This document shows, in pieces, positions 43,738 to 53,594 of a stretch of 64,000 nt of DNA; the stretch's first letter is position 1, and every line of letters starts with the position of its first letter. The DNA is from Flavobacterium soli DSM 19725. GTDB taxonomy: Bacteria; Bacteroidota; Bacteroidia; Flavobacteriales; Flavobacteriaceae. Under the pieces are notes generated by a model. It saw nothing but the letters and a program-made list of their open reading frames with translations, had not been told where the DNA came from and searched no databases. Location: NCBI RefSeq assembly GCF_000422705.1, contig NZ_AUGO01000001.1:372001-436000 (forward strand). The letters are read 5' to 3'. The position numbers and the translations under genes were made by a program.

Positions 43738-46038
43738 CTATCTGACGATCATTACTTTTTTGACTTTTGTTTCCAAACCGTCTTGGGCTGAAATAAAAAT
43801 CATGTAGACTCCCGAGGCAACTTTATATTTGCCGAAAGCTGTCGTATCCCATTCAATTGTTCCTCCTTCCGAAACTACTTCATGCACGAGATTGCCTTCG
43901 ATATCGGTAATTTTTATTCTGGCTTTATCGAGCAATCCGGTGATTTTTACGGTTCCATAATATTCTGGACGAACTGGATTTGGATACACTTTTACATTTT
44001 GTAGATTATCGCTTCCGGTAGTGGAAAATCCTTTGAAGGAAACCATTCCTTTTGTTGTTGCAAAGAAAACTTCTCCTGTTATTGGATTGATGTCAATATC
44101 GTTAATGGAATTGCTGGGCAAAGGTGAATTGGTAATCGTAAATCGTTGAAGGGTTTCTTGTCCATTTGGAGAAACTTGGAAGACACCTGAATCAGCAGTT
44201 CCAATCCATTTGTTATTGGCACCATCGACAACAATATCAGTTATAAATTGTTCATATAGTAATTCTTGTGCTACATCTTCTTCTATAATAATAATAGGAT
44301 TTGTTGTCATTTGATCTTCTGAAAGATATCTGTCGACACTGGATAAAACTCGTAATCCTTTAGTTGTTCCTATCCAAAGTTGATTTCGGTTATCAATTGC
44401 TATGGTTCTTGTGTTTCTAATGGGCAAATTACCTTCTTCTCCCGCTGTTATTATTTTGAAAACATTTGTTGTCTCGTTGAATGCCATCACCCCTTGAGTT
44501 GAAGCTAACCATTTGGTCCCATTCTTGTCTACCACCAATTGATCATAATTGATGTCTTCTGGATCATGAAAGTCATCTGTTGCAAAACTTTGCCATTGAT
44601 TATTGGTTTTTAAAACTTTTAAACCGTTTGGCACCAAACTATTAGTGATCCATAAATTTCCTGTTTTGTCAAATGCGGCACCATTTATCCTAACGCTTAT
44701 GTTTGTGCCGTCAAAGGTTAGTGTTTCCGGCCCATTTGGAGCAGAATTCGTTTGGTCGTATAAATAAATTGGGACGTCATTTTCTAGTTTTAATAGTCCT
44801 GAATGATGTGAACTTATGAAAACTTCATTTTGATTATTCGGATTGATAACAATTTTGGATAATGACTTAGCTCCAAGAACTTCTTCATAAGGTATATTGA
44901 GCCACTTGTTATTTACAAACTTGGAAATTCCATATTCGTTTACAGTCCCAAAAGAATCATAATTGAAAGGATTGTAAATGGCATCATAACCTCCAAAAAC
45001 TGCCCATATATTTTCAGTCTTAGCATTTACCGCAAAAACCGCATTTTTTAGAGGTCCATCAGGACTCAAAAATTCGAAAGTAAAAGCGTTGTTGATTGTG
45101 GTAACAAGTAGTCCATTTTCTTCTGTTCCTATATAAACTTTATTATTGACAATAGTTCCACAAGTGAATTCAACAACTTGTTCCATAACTTGATTGGTAT
45201 TAATTAGTGCGACTTGAGCCAATTGTTCATTATAGATGTACACATTATTTTGTGTAGTGATAATTAAAAAATCTTCGCTTTCGCGTATATCCAACGGTTG
45301 TTGAAGCAATTGAATAAAGGGTTGAAAAGTAGCACCATTGTATCTATGCATATTTGAATTTTGATTGACCGCCAACAGCTCGTTACCAATTGCCTCTATT
45401 CCCAACCAATTTCCAAATGCAATATTGATCCATTCGTTATAATCGATTAAGTTCTCGCTTAGAATATTTGCCCTTCTAATACCCGAAGAAGCAGTTGCAG
45501 CATAGATGAACCCGTTAAAAACTTCAGTTTGCAAGACTCTAATTTCGGCTCCATTATCGCCAATAAAATAGGTGTCACCAAATTGAAGGGTTTCCAAATT
45601 ATATTGCACCACTCCAAAATCGCACGAGATATATGCAATTCCTTCATATTCTTGGATATGATTAATCCTTTTAATATTTGGTGGTATTTGCTTGTTGATG
45701 ATATCGACAACGGTTTTCATACTTCCGTCGCTTTCGTTTACAACCATTAACAATCCGTTTTCATAACCTACCAATGTTCTATTAAAATTTTCGCTATGGT
45801 ATAGGGTGGAGATTGTCTGACCTGGCAAACCGTCTATGGTATTCGTGGTTTTTATTTCGTTAGTAAGATTATTTAAGGAGAAAAAAGCATTTTCTGAAGC
45901 TGCAAAAACTTTATTAGTTGACTCAGCAACATCCTTAATTTCATTATAACTAAAATAACTGTTCCAGCTTTCACTGTTCTGAGAAAAACCTATTTGTATT
46001 GAGACAAGGAAAAAAAATGCTGGGAAAAAATATTTCAT
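43738..46038 (-). CDS. porZ: PorZ-like type IX secretion system protein with C-terminal sorting domain
   Basis: This 766-residue surface protein has a signal peptide (to GFSQ), then a long run of beta-propeller repeats of the two-component-regulator type (about 35-670; for example NNKWLNIPYEEVLGA, RNQLWIGTTKGLRV, NNKWIGTADSGVFQV). It ends in a type A sorting domain (about 680-766, VKVYPNPVRPEYYGTVKITG to KVKKVMIVR). In the PorZ model from Porphyromonas gingivalis, the protein hands anionic LPS to the sortase of the type IX system. Gene order with recO is as commonly seen in Flavobacteriaceae. It has its own -7 box, TATATTTG (46058-46065 on the minus strand). Confidence 0.88.
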   Translation of the reverse strand: MKYFFPAFFFLVSIQIGFSQNSESWNSYFSYNEIKDVAESTNKVFAASENAFFSLNNLTNEIKTTNTIDGLPGQTISTLYHSENFNRTLVGYENGLLMVVNESDGSMKTVVDIINKQIPPNIKRINHIQEYEGIAYISCDFGVVQYNLETLQFGDTYFIGDNGAEIRVLQTEVFNGFIYAATASSGIRRANILSENLIDYNEWINIAFGNWLGIEAIGNELLAVNQNSNMHRYNGATFQPFIQLLQQPLDIRESEDFLIITTQNNVYIYNEQLAQVALINTNQVMEQVVEFTCGTIVNNKVYIGTEENGLLVTTINNAFTFEFLSPDGPLKNAVFAVNAKTENIWAVFGGYDAIYNPFNYDSFGTVNEYGISKFVNNKWLNIPYEEVLGAKSLSKIVINPNNQNEVFISSHHSGLLKLENDVPIYLYDQTNSAPNGPETLTFDGTNISVRINGAAFDKTGNLWITNSLVPNGLKVLKTNNQWQSFATDDFHDPEDINYDQLVVDKNGTKWLASTQGVMAFNETTNVFKIITAGEEGNLPIRNTRTIAIDNRNQLWIGTTKGLRVLSSVDRYLSEDQMTTNPIIIIEEDVAQELLYEQFITDIVVDGANNKWIGTADSGVFQVSPNGQETLQRFTITNSPLPSNSINDIDINPITGEVFFATTKGMVSFKGFSTTGSDNLQNVKVYPNPVRPEYYGTVKITGLLDKARIKITDIEGNLVHEVVSEGGTIEWDTTAFGKYKVASGVYMIFISAQDGLETKVKKVMIVR

Positions 46039-46104
46039 TACTATTTTATTACTAAGACAAATATACTACAAAACGAATTTAATTGATTTTTAATATTAAG
46101 ATGG

Positions 46105-46137
46105 CAAAAAAAATGCTCTCAAATTGAGAGCATTTTC
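46105..46137 (-). terminator. Terminator after gdhA
   Basis: AAAATGCTCTC and GAGAGCATTTT pair around a 5-base loop, 22 bases past the gdhA stop, and run into eight T residues on the minus strand. Confidence 0.9.
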
Positions 46138-46158
46138 AAATTATAATAAGATTGCTAA

Positions 46159-47502
46159 TTAAACAACACCTTGAGCAAGCATTGCATCAGCAACTTTTAC
46201 AAATCCTGCAATATTTGCACCTTTCACATAATCAACATAGCCTGAAGCATCAGAACCATATTTTACACATGAAGCGTGAATATCTAGCATAATTCTTTTT
46301 AATCTTTCGTCAACTTCTTCTGAAGTCCAGCTTAATCTCAAAGAGTTTTGAGACATCTCAAGTCCTGAAGTTGCAACACCTCCTGCATTAGAAGCTTTTC
46401 CTGGAGCAAATAATATTTTTGCTTTTTGGAAAACCAATACTGCCTCTGGAGTTGATGGCATATTCGCTCCTTCGGCAACACAGATACATCCGTTTGCCAC
46501 TAAAGCTTTTGCTTCATCTTCATTCAATTCATTTTGAGTAGCACATGGCAAGGCAACATCACATTTCACTTCCCATGGGCGTTTTCCTTCTACGAATTTA
46601 GCAGATGGATATTTTTTCAAATAGTCACTGATTCTACCTCTTAATTCGTTTTTGATTTCCATTACATGAGCCAATTTCTCAGCATCAATTCCGTCAGCAT
46701 CATAGATATATCCTGATGAATCTGACATTGTAACTACTTTACCTCCTAATTGAGTTGCTTTTTCTGCAGCATATTGAGCTACGTTTCCAGAACCAGAAAT
46801 AACTACAGTTTTTCCTGTGAAGCTATCACCTCTTGTTCCTAACATGCTTTGTGCAAAGTATACATCACCATATCCTGTAGCTTCAGGACGGATTAATGAT
46901 CCTCCGAAAGAAATTCCTTTACCAGTCAAAACACCTGTAAATTCGTTTCTTAATCTTTTATATTGACCAAACATATAGCCAACTTCTCTTCCCCCAACAC
47001 CGATATCTCCAGCAGGAACGTCAGTGTTTCCACCGATATGCTTTGCTAATTCGGTCATGAAAGCTTGGCAAAAACGCATTACTTCGTTATCCGATTTTCC
47101 TTTTGGATCAAAGTCAGCTCCACCTTTTCCTCCACCCATTGGCAAAGTAGTTAAACTGTTTTTGAATGTTTGCTCGAAAGCCAAGAATTTCAAGATACTC
47201 AAGTTTACAGATGGATGAAAACGAATTCCTCCTTTGTATGGTCCGATGGCAGAGTTCATCTGGATACGGTATCCACGGTTCACTTGAGTGTTTCCAGCAT
47301 CATCAATCCATACAATACGGAAAGTGATGATTCTTTCGGCCTCAACCATTCTTTCCAGAAGCATTTTGTTCTGGTATTTTTTATTTTCTTCAATAAACGG
47401 AATTACTGTTTCAGCAACTTCGTGTACAGCCTGCATGAATTCAGGCTCGTTAGGGTTTCTTTTAGCAACTGCTTCAACAAAAGATTGAATACTTTGTGAC
47501 AT
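46159..47502 (-). CDS. gdhA: NADP-dependent glutamate dehydrogenase
   Basis: This cytoplasmic enzyme makes glutamate from 2-oxoglutarate and ammonia. Its 447 residues match the hexameric GdhA type. PMGGGKGGADFDPKG carries the catalytic lysine, and VISGSGNVAQYAAEKA is the nucleotide-binding fold. The A-to-S-like cofactor loop suggests NADP, though that cannot be settled by eye. It stands alone with its own terminator. A TATATTTG box (47550-47557) and a 12-bp palindrome (47527-47538) precede it. Confidence 0.96.
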   Translation of the reverse strand: MSQSIQSFVEAVAKRNPNEPEFMQAVHEVAETVIPFIEENKKYQNKMLLERMVEAERIITFRIVWIDDAGNTQVNRGYRIQMNSAIGPYKGGIRFHPSVNLSILKFLAFEQTFKNSLTTLPMGGGKGGADFDPKGKSDNEVMRFCQAFMTELAKHIGGNTDVPAGDIGVGGREVGYMFGQYKRLRNEFTGVLTGKGISFGGSLIRPEATGYGDVYFAQSMLGTRGDSFTGKTVVISGSGNVAQYAAEKATQLGGKVVTMSDSSGYIYDADGIDAEKLAHVMEIKNELRGRISDYLKKYPSAKFVEGKRPWEVKCDVALPCATQNELNEDEAKALVANGCICVAEGANMPSTPEAVLVFQKAKILFAPGKASNAGGVATSGLEMSQNSLRLSWTSEEVDERLKRIMLDIHASCVKYGSDASGYVDYVKGANIAGFVKVADAMLAQGVV

Positions 47503-47526
47503 GATTATTAAGTTATTAACGTTTGT

Positions 47527-47557
47527 GAAAACGTTTTCGTTTGATGAGACAAATATA
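47527..47557 (-). promoter_or_regulatory. gdhA promoter region with GAAAACGTTTTC palindrome
   Basis: The minus strand reads TATATTTG at 47550-47557. Twelve bases downstream lies the perfect palindrome GAAAACGTTTTC (47527-47538), which would overlap or closely follow the transcription start. It resembles operators of LacI-family repressors, which have a central CG. No such regulator gene is in the window, so the binding factor is unknown. Confidence 0.6.
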
Positions 47558-47768
47558 CATTTAATTGAAATATGGTGGTATCTTTTTTTGTATTCTCAGT
47601 AAAATTATTCTTTTGTTAAGAAATCTTAATGAAAACACTCATTATTACTATCCTTTAAAGGTTTTTGTGGCATTTTATCTTGAAAATCAAGTATTTCATC
47701 GATATAATTTATAAGTCCTATATGTTTTTTATATATTTGCCGATATTTACAATTGAAAATTTTTGATC

Positions 47769-48515
47769 ATGCCAAAAAAAATATTAACTCTTTTAGTTAT
47801 TATAATTAGCTATTACTCTGTACAGGCACAATATGGGAGAACCTATCAAGAAATTGGTATCATGGCAGGCCCTGTATTTTTCCAGTCAGATTTTGGTGCT
47901 AGGGGCGAAATTGAGAATGCGATCAAAAACGTAGGTATTTCTGGAGGAGTTTTCTATTATTTATCTTTAAACAATGACCGTTCGACCTTTTCTGATAATT
48001 TTAAAATTCGCTTAGAAGCTTCTTTTATGAAAGTGCAACTCCAACATTATGGTAAATATGTTGAAGCATCGACAGATTTTGCTCGAAAATTAAGAGGTAT
48101 GAATACTACCCTGTCTGCAGGAAATGTTGGATTCCAACTTGAATATTACCCTTTTAAAACGGATGATTATAGTGGAGCTACTTTTAGTCCTTATATTAGT
48201 GCTGGAGGTCAATTAACAAGCTACAATGCAAAGGCTTATTCTAAATTAGGCCCTATTGGAACACCACAAGTTGTTCCTGTAAAATATGTAGATGGTTTTA
48301 AAAATTCTTCTGGATGGGCAACTTCGGTTACTGCAAGTATGGGTTTTAGATATAAACTAAATGATTATAATGCAATTATAGTTGATGGTAGACTTCAATA
48401 TTATTTTACAGATTGGATGGACGGAATGAATCCTGATAGAAGAACCTACACTGAAAATAAAACAAACGACTACTCTGCAACCTTAAACATAGGCTACGTT
48501 TATTATTTCAATTAA
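47769..48515 (+). CDS. Flavobacterial outer-membrane beta-barrel protein (THC0290_0291-like)
   Basis: The start at 47769 (MPKKILTLLVIIISYYSVQAQ) gives a signal peptide and 248 residues; an upstream TTG is less likely. The mature protein is rich in Gly, Tyr and Phe and alternates polar and non-polar residues, as expected for a small barrel (for example SGGVFYYLSLNND, VGFQLEYYPFKTDD, ending in LNIGYVYYFN). It resembles a family known only from Flavobacteria; the function is unknown. It converges on olsF with 16 bases between. Confidence 0.75.
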   Translation: MPKKILTLLVIIISYYSVQAQYGRTYQEIGIMAGPVFFQSDFGARGEIENAIKNVGISGGVFYYLSLNNDRSTFSDNFKIRLEASFMKVQLQHYGKYVEASTDFARKLRGMNTTLSAGNVGFQLEYYPFKTDDYSGATFSPYISAGGQLTSYNAKAYSKLGPIGTPQVVPVKYVDGFKNSSGWATSVTASMGFRYKLNDYNAIIVDGRLQYYFTDWMDGMNPDRRTYTENKTNDYSATLNIGYVYYFN

Positions 48516-48531
48516 TTTATTCCTCTTTTTT

Positions 48532-50334
48532 CTATTCTCCTTTTTCGGCTAATTTCCTTTCAAGTTCTGCTTGAAATTCCTCCATTACGGGTTTCATCGT
48601 GCTTTCTGGAATATCGGCAATTCTGATATACATCAGTCCATCAACAGCATTGTTGAACAACGGATCCACATTAAAAGCTACAACTCTGGCATTTTGCTTG
48701 ATGTATTTCTTGATCAATACTGGCAAACGCAAACTTCCTGGTTCTAGTTCATCAATTATTTTATCGAATTTATTTAAATCAGATTCCGCTTCGTCAAAAA
48801 TAAAATCCTTATCGGCGTCTTTCAATTTTACCTTATATTCTTTTTTAGGATGAATATATTGTGCAATGTAAGGATCATAGTAATTGGACTTCATGAACTC
48901 AATCATCAACGATTTCGAGAAATCCGAAAATTGATTGCTAATACTCACACCTCCAATCAAAAATTTATGTTCTGGATAGCGTAAAGTTGTATGCATAATT
49001 CCTTTCCAAAGCAAGAATAAAGGCATTGGCTTTTGCTGGTATTCCTTTACAATAAAAGCCCTTCCCATTTCGATTGATTTATGCATCATATCGAAAAGTT
49101 CGGGTTCGAAGCGAAAAAGTTCATGCAAATAAAACCCTTCGATTCCATACTTTGGGAAAATTTCAGATCCTAATCCCATCCTGTAAGCTCCAGCTATTTT
49201 TTGTGCTTCTTCGTCCCAAAGGAACATGTGGTGATAATATTTGTCGAATTTATCAATATCGATCGATTCATTTGTTCCTTCGCCCACTTCTCGGAATGTA
49301 ATTTCTCTTAACCTTCCCAATTCATGAAGAATATTCGGAATTTTATCTGCTTGAGCGAAAAAAACTTCATAATTCTTGCTTTGCAATAATCGGCATTCAA
49401 GTTTTCTTAAGTTAACAACTTCTGCCACAATTTTTTCATGGTTTGCAGCTGTAACAATTTCTTTCGGACTTTTTGGTAATTTTAAAGTTGGAGTGGTCAA
49501 AAGCTTGGATTCCTTCTCGAAAGGATTGGCAAGCATATAGGTTTTCTTTCTTAAAAATTCTGAGTACTCCTCAATTGTTTCGTATTCATTTTGTTCCGAA
49601 ACAGAGATAGGTTTACCGATTCGAACTTTTATAATTCTATCTTTCTGAGTCAATAGTTCCGAAGGCAATTTAGCCGTTCTAAGTGTTCCTCCCAATTTGG
49701 ACAACAAATAAAATAACCTACTGTTTTTTGCATGAAAATAAATAGGAACAACCGGAACTTGGGCTTTTCTAATAACTTTGATTGCACCTTCTTCCCAAGC
49801 TTTATCTACTACTAATTTGCCATCTTTATAAGTAGAAACTTCTCCGGCAGGAAACATTCCCAGAGGTTTTCCATCGCTCAAATGACGCAAAGTTTCCTTG
49901 ATTCCAATAACACTAGATTTTGCATCCTTATGATTTTCAAAAGGATTTACTGGCATAATATAAGGTTTCATAGGATCAATTCTATGCAAAAGAAAATTAG
50001 CTATGATCTTGAAATTTGGCTCTCGCTCAAGCATTAATTTCAATAACAAAATCCCATCAATTCCTCCCAAAGGATGATTGGAAATAGTGATATAGGCCCC
50101 GTCTTTTGGCAAACGCTTTAGGTCTTCTTCTGGAATTTCAAATTTTATCTGGAATTCATCTAATATAGCATTCAAGAACTCAACATCTTTTAAATGCTTG
50201 TTCCTGTCATATACATCGTTTAAAGTGGAAATTTTTAAGACTTTCATCAGTAACCATCCTGAAAAAGTTCCAAAAATCCCATATTTTTCAGTGTTTATTG
50301 CTTTTGCAACTTCTTTCGCGGTTACTAAACCCAT
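48532..50334 (-). CDS. olsF: OlsF-like bifunctional acyltransferase (ornithine/amino-acid lipid synthesis)
   Basis: This 600-residue protein of two acyltransferase domains has an N-terminal PlsC-like lysophospholipid acyltransferase part (about 80-250) with SNHPLGGIDG and MFPAGEVST. The C-terminal OlsB/GNAT-like part (about 330-520) has YRMGLGSEIFPKYGIEGFYL and SISNQFSDFSKSLMIEFM. This fusion is the OlsF arrangement, where one protein makes lyso-ornithine lipid and then acylates it. OlsF has been described in Flavobacterium. Glycine or other amino acid could be the head group. It has no gene partner. Confidence 0.8.
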   Translation of the reverse strand: MGLVTAKEVAKAINTEKYGIFGTFSGWLLMKVLKISTLNDVYDRNKHLKDVEFLNAILDEFQIKFEIPEEDLKRLPKDGAYITISNHPLGGIDGILLLKLMLEREPNFKIIANFLLHRIDPMKPYIMPVNPFENHKDAKSSVIGIKETLRHLSDGKPLGMFPAGEVSTYKDGKLVVDKAWEEGAIKVIRKAQVPVVPIYFHAKNSRLFYLLSKLGGTLRTAKLPSELLTQKDRIIKVRIGKPISVSEQNEYETIEEYSEFLRKKTYMLANPFEKESKLLTTPTLKLPKSPKEIVTAANHEKIVAEVVNLRKLECRLLQSKNYEVFFAQADKIPNILHELGRLREITFREVGEGTNESIDIDKFDKYYHHMFLWDEEAQKIAGAYRMGLGSEIFPKYGIEGFYLHELFRFEPELFDMMHKSIEMGRAFIVKEYQQKPMPLFLLWKGIMHTTLRYPEHKFLIGGVSISNQFSDFSKSLMIEFMKSNYYDPYIAQYIHPKKEYKVKLKDADKDFIFDEAESDLNKFDKIIDELEPGSLRLPVLIKKYIKQNARVVAFNVDPLFNNAVDGLMYIRIADIPESTMKPVMEEFQAELERKLAEKGE

Positions 50335-50498
50335 TTATGTATTTAATTTATTTGGCAAAAACAAAGATAGCAAAACTTGTTTAAAATTGACCTTTGTTTA
50401 TTGAAGTTTCAAAATTCTTTATTTGATTCTGAATGATAGTTTTTTATAAAAATCAAACCTTTTTACCTACTTTTGAAAAAGACAAAATTTTATTCAGA

Positions 50499-51260
50499 AT
50501 GAAGATTATTTCTTATAATGTAAACGGTATTAGAGCCGCAATTTCAAAAGGTTTTATCGATTGGCTACAACAAGCAAATCCAGATGTTATTTGTCTTCAA
50601 GAGATCAAAGCAACTCAAGATCAGATTCCAGTTGAGGAATTTGAAAAAGCTGGTTACCCCTATCATTACTGGTTTTCTGCACAAAAAAAAGGATATAGTG
50701 GTGTGGCAATATTGTCGAAAATAAAACCAAACAATGTTGTTTTTGGGACTGGGATTGATTATATGGATTTTGAAGGTAGAAATCTCCGTTTAGACTTTGA
50801 TGATTACTCAGTTATGAGTTTATATTTGCCTTCGGGAACAAATATTGCCCGACTCGATCATAAATTCATGTTCATGAGGGAATTTCAGGAATATATTACC
50901 GAGTTGAAAAAAGAAATTCCAAACCTGATCATTGGTGGAGATTACAACATTTGCCACGAAGCGATTGATATTCATGATCCTGTTCGAAATAAAACTGTTT
51001 CGGGATTCCTTCCAGAAGAAAGAGCTTGGATTGATTTGTTTATGAAAAATGGCTTCACGGATAGTTTCCGTCATTTCAACAAAGATCCCCATCATTATAC
51101 TTGGTGGAGTTATCGAGCTGGAGCTAGAGGCAACAACAAAGGCTGGAGAATCGATTATATTTTAGTGAGTAATATCATCGAAAACAAATTGCAAAGAGCT
51201 TTGATTTTACCAGATGCAAAACACTCTGACCATTGTCCCGTAATGATAGAAATTGAATAA
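50499..51260 (+). CDS. xth: Exodeoxyribonuclease III (AP endonuclease)
   Basis: This base-excision repair enzyme cuts at abasic sites and removes 3' ends. The start at 50499 (MKIISYNVNGIRAAISKG) gives 253 residues. Motifs NVNGIRAA, CLQEIKA, GGDYNICHEAIDIHDP and HSDHCPV hold all the metal and catalytic residues of the ExoIII/EEP family. A TACTTTTG promoter-like box lies at 50468-50475, inside the longer reading frame, which supports the chosen start. The OmpA lipoprotein gene follows by 25 bases and may be cotranscribed. Confidence 0.95.
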   Translation: MKIISYNVNGIRAAISKGFIDWLQQANPDVICLQEIKATQDQIPVEEFEKAGYPYHYWFSAQKKGYSGVAILSKIKPNNVVFGTGIDYMDFEGRNLRLDFDDYSVMSLYLPSGTNIARLDHKFMFMREFQEYITELKKEIPNLIIGGDYNICHEAIDIHDPVRNKTVSGFLPEERAWIDLFMKNGFTDSFRHFNKDPHHYTWWSYRAGARGNNKGWRIDYILVSNIIENKLQRALILPDAKHSDHCPVMIEIE

Positions 51261-51285
51261 AAATGATAAATTAAATATTTGAAAA

Positions 51286-52248
51286 ATGATAAAAAGAGTT
51301 TCCATAGCCTTGCTTGTTTTGGCTTTATCTTCATCTTGTGTATCGAAAAAAGTGTACAACGATTTAGAAAATAAATTTGCCAACCAAAAAAAAGAAAACC
51401 GCAAACTAGCTGATGATAATGAGGAATTAACAAAGGCAAAAAATCAATTAGAGCTAGACCAATCTTCTTTACAAAAGGAATATGACAAGCTAAAAGCTGA
51501 ACGCGACAAACTCCTTGCTGATTATACTGCATCAAACAACAACCTGAAAAACTTGGAAAATTCCTATAGTGCTTTGGAGAAAAATAGTGATGATGCCTTG
51601 AAAACCAACATGGACAAAAACCGTGAATTATTGGCACAATTAGAAGCAAAAGAAAAAGCCTTGGCTGCCGAGCAAGAGCGTCTTAACAAACTGATGGCCG
51701 ATTTCCAAGAGCGTTCTAACCGCGTTGCTGAACTCGAAGGAATGATTTCCTCAAAAGAAGCCGCCATGAAAAAACTAAAAGAAACCCTATCAAAAGCTTT
51801 GAATGCTTTCGAAGGAAAAGGCTTGACGGTCGAACAGAAAAACGGGAAAGTCTATGTTTCGATGGAAAACAAATTGTTGTTTCAAACCGGGAGTTGGGCC
51901 GTTGGTTCAGAAGGTAAAAAAGCCGTTACCGAGTTAGGAAAAGTGCTAGCCGATAATCCAGACATTTCCGTTTTGATTGAAGGTCATACTGATAATGACA
52001 AATTTGCTGGAGCAATGGGGCAAATCGAAAACAACTGGGATTTATCTACAAAAAGAGCAACGGCAATTGTTGGAATTTTGGCTGAAAATAAAGCCATCAA
52101 TAAACAAAATCTGACTGCTGCAGGAAGGGGAGAATATTCGCCTTTGGCTGCAAATGATTCTGCCGAAGGAAAAGCCAAAAACCGTAGAATTGAAATTATC
52201 TTGACTCCAAAACTGGATGAAATTTCGAAGATGTTGAATGAGCTTTAA
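51286..52248 (+). CDS. OmpA-like lipoprotein with coiled coil
   Basis: This 320-residue outer-membrane lipoprotein has its lipid attachment at Cys18 (ALSSSC). Residues 25-165 form a long charged coiled coil (for example QKKENRKLADDNEELTKAKN). The C-terminal OmpA domain (about 195-320) contains VLIEGHTDN and AKNRRIEIIL, the peptidoglycan-binding signatures. The layout resembles Pal-type tethers with a long spacer, suited to holding the outer membrane at a set distance from the wall. It converges on the EnvC-like gene and shares its terminator. Confidence 0.93.
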   Translation: MIKRVSIALLVLALSSSCVSKKVYNDLENKFANQKKENRKLADDNEELTKAKNQLELDQSSLQKEYDKLKAERDKLLADYTASNNNLKNLENSYSALEKNSDDALKTNMDKNRELLAQLEAKEKALAAEQERLNKLMADFQERSNRVAELEGMISSKEAAMKKLKETLSKALNAFEGKGLTVEQKNGKVYVSMENKLLFQTGSWAVGSEGKKAVTELGKVLADNPDISVLIEGHTDNDKFAGAMGQIENNWDLSTKRATAIVGILAENKAINKQNLTAAGRGEYSPLAANDSAEGKAKNRRIEIILTPKLDEISKMLNEL

Positions 52249-52262
52249 TAGTTTACAAATTA

Positions 52263-52297
52263 AAAAAAGGCGGTTGAAAATTTCAACCGCCTTTTTT
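52263..52297. terminator. Bidirectional terminator between the OmpA lipoprotein and EnvC-like genes
   Basis: AAAAAGGCGGTTGAAA and TTTCAACCGCCTTTTT form a strong G+C-containing stem with A and T runs on both sides, between two convergent stops. Confidence 0.92.
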
Positions 52298-52314
52298 AAT
52301 ATCTATTTTTAAAC

Positions 52315-53571
52315 CTATCTCGGTGTCAACCAACCTTGAGGATTGGCATAAGTAGTATTCTGAGAAATCATAAATTTCAAAACCGTTTTTCCGGTATCAC
52401 CACTAGTCCTGATTTTTCCGATGGCTTGTTTACGGCTCACTTTTTGTCCTTTACTAACCGATACGCTACTCAAGTTATGATAAATGGTAAAGAAATCTCC
52501 GTGCTGTATCATAACCGATTTTTGAACTGGTGAAACATAAATCACACTGTAGACTTCACCATCAAAAACCGCTCTCGCCTCTGCACCGGTAATTGTGGAG
52601 ATTTCAATTCCGCTACTATGGACCGTCACCGATGGTACTTCCGGATGCGGTTGATTTCCAAATTTCAACGTCACATCACCTCTTTCTACAGGCCAAGGTA
52701 ATCTTCCTTTATTGGCTTTAAAATTATCCGAAATAATTTTTGCTTCAGGCGTTAATACAATTTTCGATGAATTCTCTGTAGCTTTTGTGGTTGCTGCAGA
52801 TGTTTTTGGATTTGCTTTTTTCGCGGCAGCTGCTGCTTTTCTATTGGCTTCGGCAATCGCTTCCTTGATTAATTTATCAATTTTTTGATCAATTACTCTC
52901 GTTTCTTGCTGTTTTTTCTTGATTTCAGCAGCAATTTTCTTTTTATCTTTCTTGATCGAATTAGCTAGTTTTTCTTGTTCCTGCTTTTCTTTTTGCAAGG
53001 CCAATCGTTCTTGTTCTTGCTCCTTGATTATTTTTTGCTTTTCTACTTTTTGAGCATCTAGCTTTTGATTTAAATCTGCAAGTTTGTCGCTTTTAACTTT
53101 AATTTCATCTCCTTGTGTTTTTCTATAACTCGCATATTGTTTCATATACTGAGCTCTTTTATAGGCTTGAAGAAAATTCTCTGAAGACAAAAGAAACATG
53201 GCTCGGCTTTGTTCGGATCGGCTTTTATAGGATTTCACAATCATTTCGGCATAGTCCTCTTTCAAATCTTTCAATTCGCGATTGAGCTTGTTGATGGCGA
53301 GTTGGTTGAGATACATTCCGTCCTTTAAAATTCGGGCTTGCTTTTCGGTAGTTTGAATTAAATTTTCACGCAGTCTAATTTTTTCTTTTTGCTGAATAAT
53401 CGTTGTCAAGACCGATTTTTGTTTCTGGTCTTGGCTTTTCAACAAACGTTCTTGTTCTTGAATTTCTTTTAAAAGCTGTGCTTTTCGCTGTTCCAGTTTC
53501 TCTTGTTGAGTCTGGCTCCACGAAAGTGAGGTCATTATGATAAAAAGAAAAGTAAGAATGTATTTCGACAT
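52315..53571 (-). CDS. EnvC-like murein hydrolase activator, degenerate LytM domain
   Basis: The start at 53569-53571 (MSKYILTFLFIIMTSLSWSQ) gives a signal peptide and 418 residues. Residues 25-265 form a long charged coiled coil with Glu/Lys/Gln repeats, as in EnvC. The C-terminal LytM/M23-like domain (about 290-415) lacks the metal site: the HxxxD place reads SSGIE and the HxH place reads LKFMIS. The protein is therefore not a peptidase but, like EnvC and NlpD, likely turns on an amidase at division. It closes a six-gene envelope operon. Confidence 0.9.
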   Translation of the reverse strand: MSKYILTFLFIIMTSLSWSQTQQEKLEQRKAQLLKEIQEQERLLKSQDQKQKSVLTTIIQQKEKIRLRENLIQTTEKQARILKDGMYLNQLAINKLNRELKDLKEDYAEMIVKSYKSRSEQSRAMFLLSSENFLQAYKRAQYMKQYASYRKTQGDEIKVKSDKLADLNQKLDAQKVEKQKIIKEQEQERLALQKEKQEQEKLANSIKKDKKKIAAEIKKKQQETRVIDQKIDKLIKEAIAEANRKAAAAAKKANPKTSAATTKATENSSKIVLTPEAKIISDNFKANKGRLPWPVERGDVTLKFGNQPHPEVPSVTVHSSGIEISTITGAEARAVFDGEVYSVIYVSPVQKSVMIQHGDFFTIYHNLSSVSVSKGQKVSRKQAIGKIRTSGDTGKTVLKFMISQNTTYANPQGWLTPR

Positions 53572-53594
53572 ATTATAAAAATATTTATGCAAAT

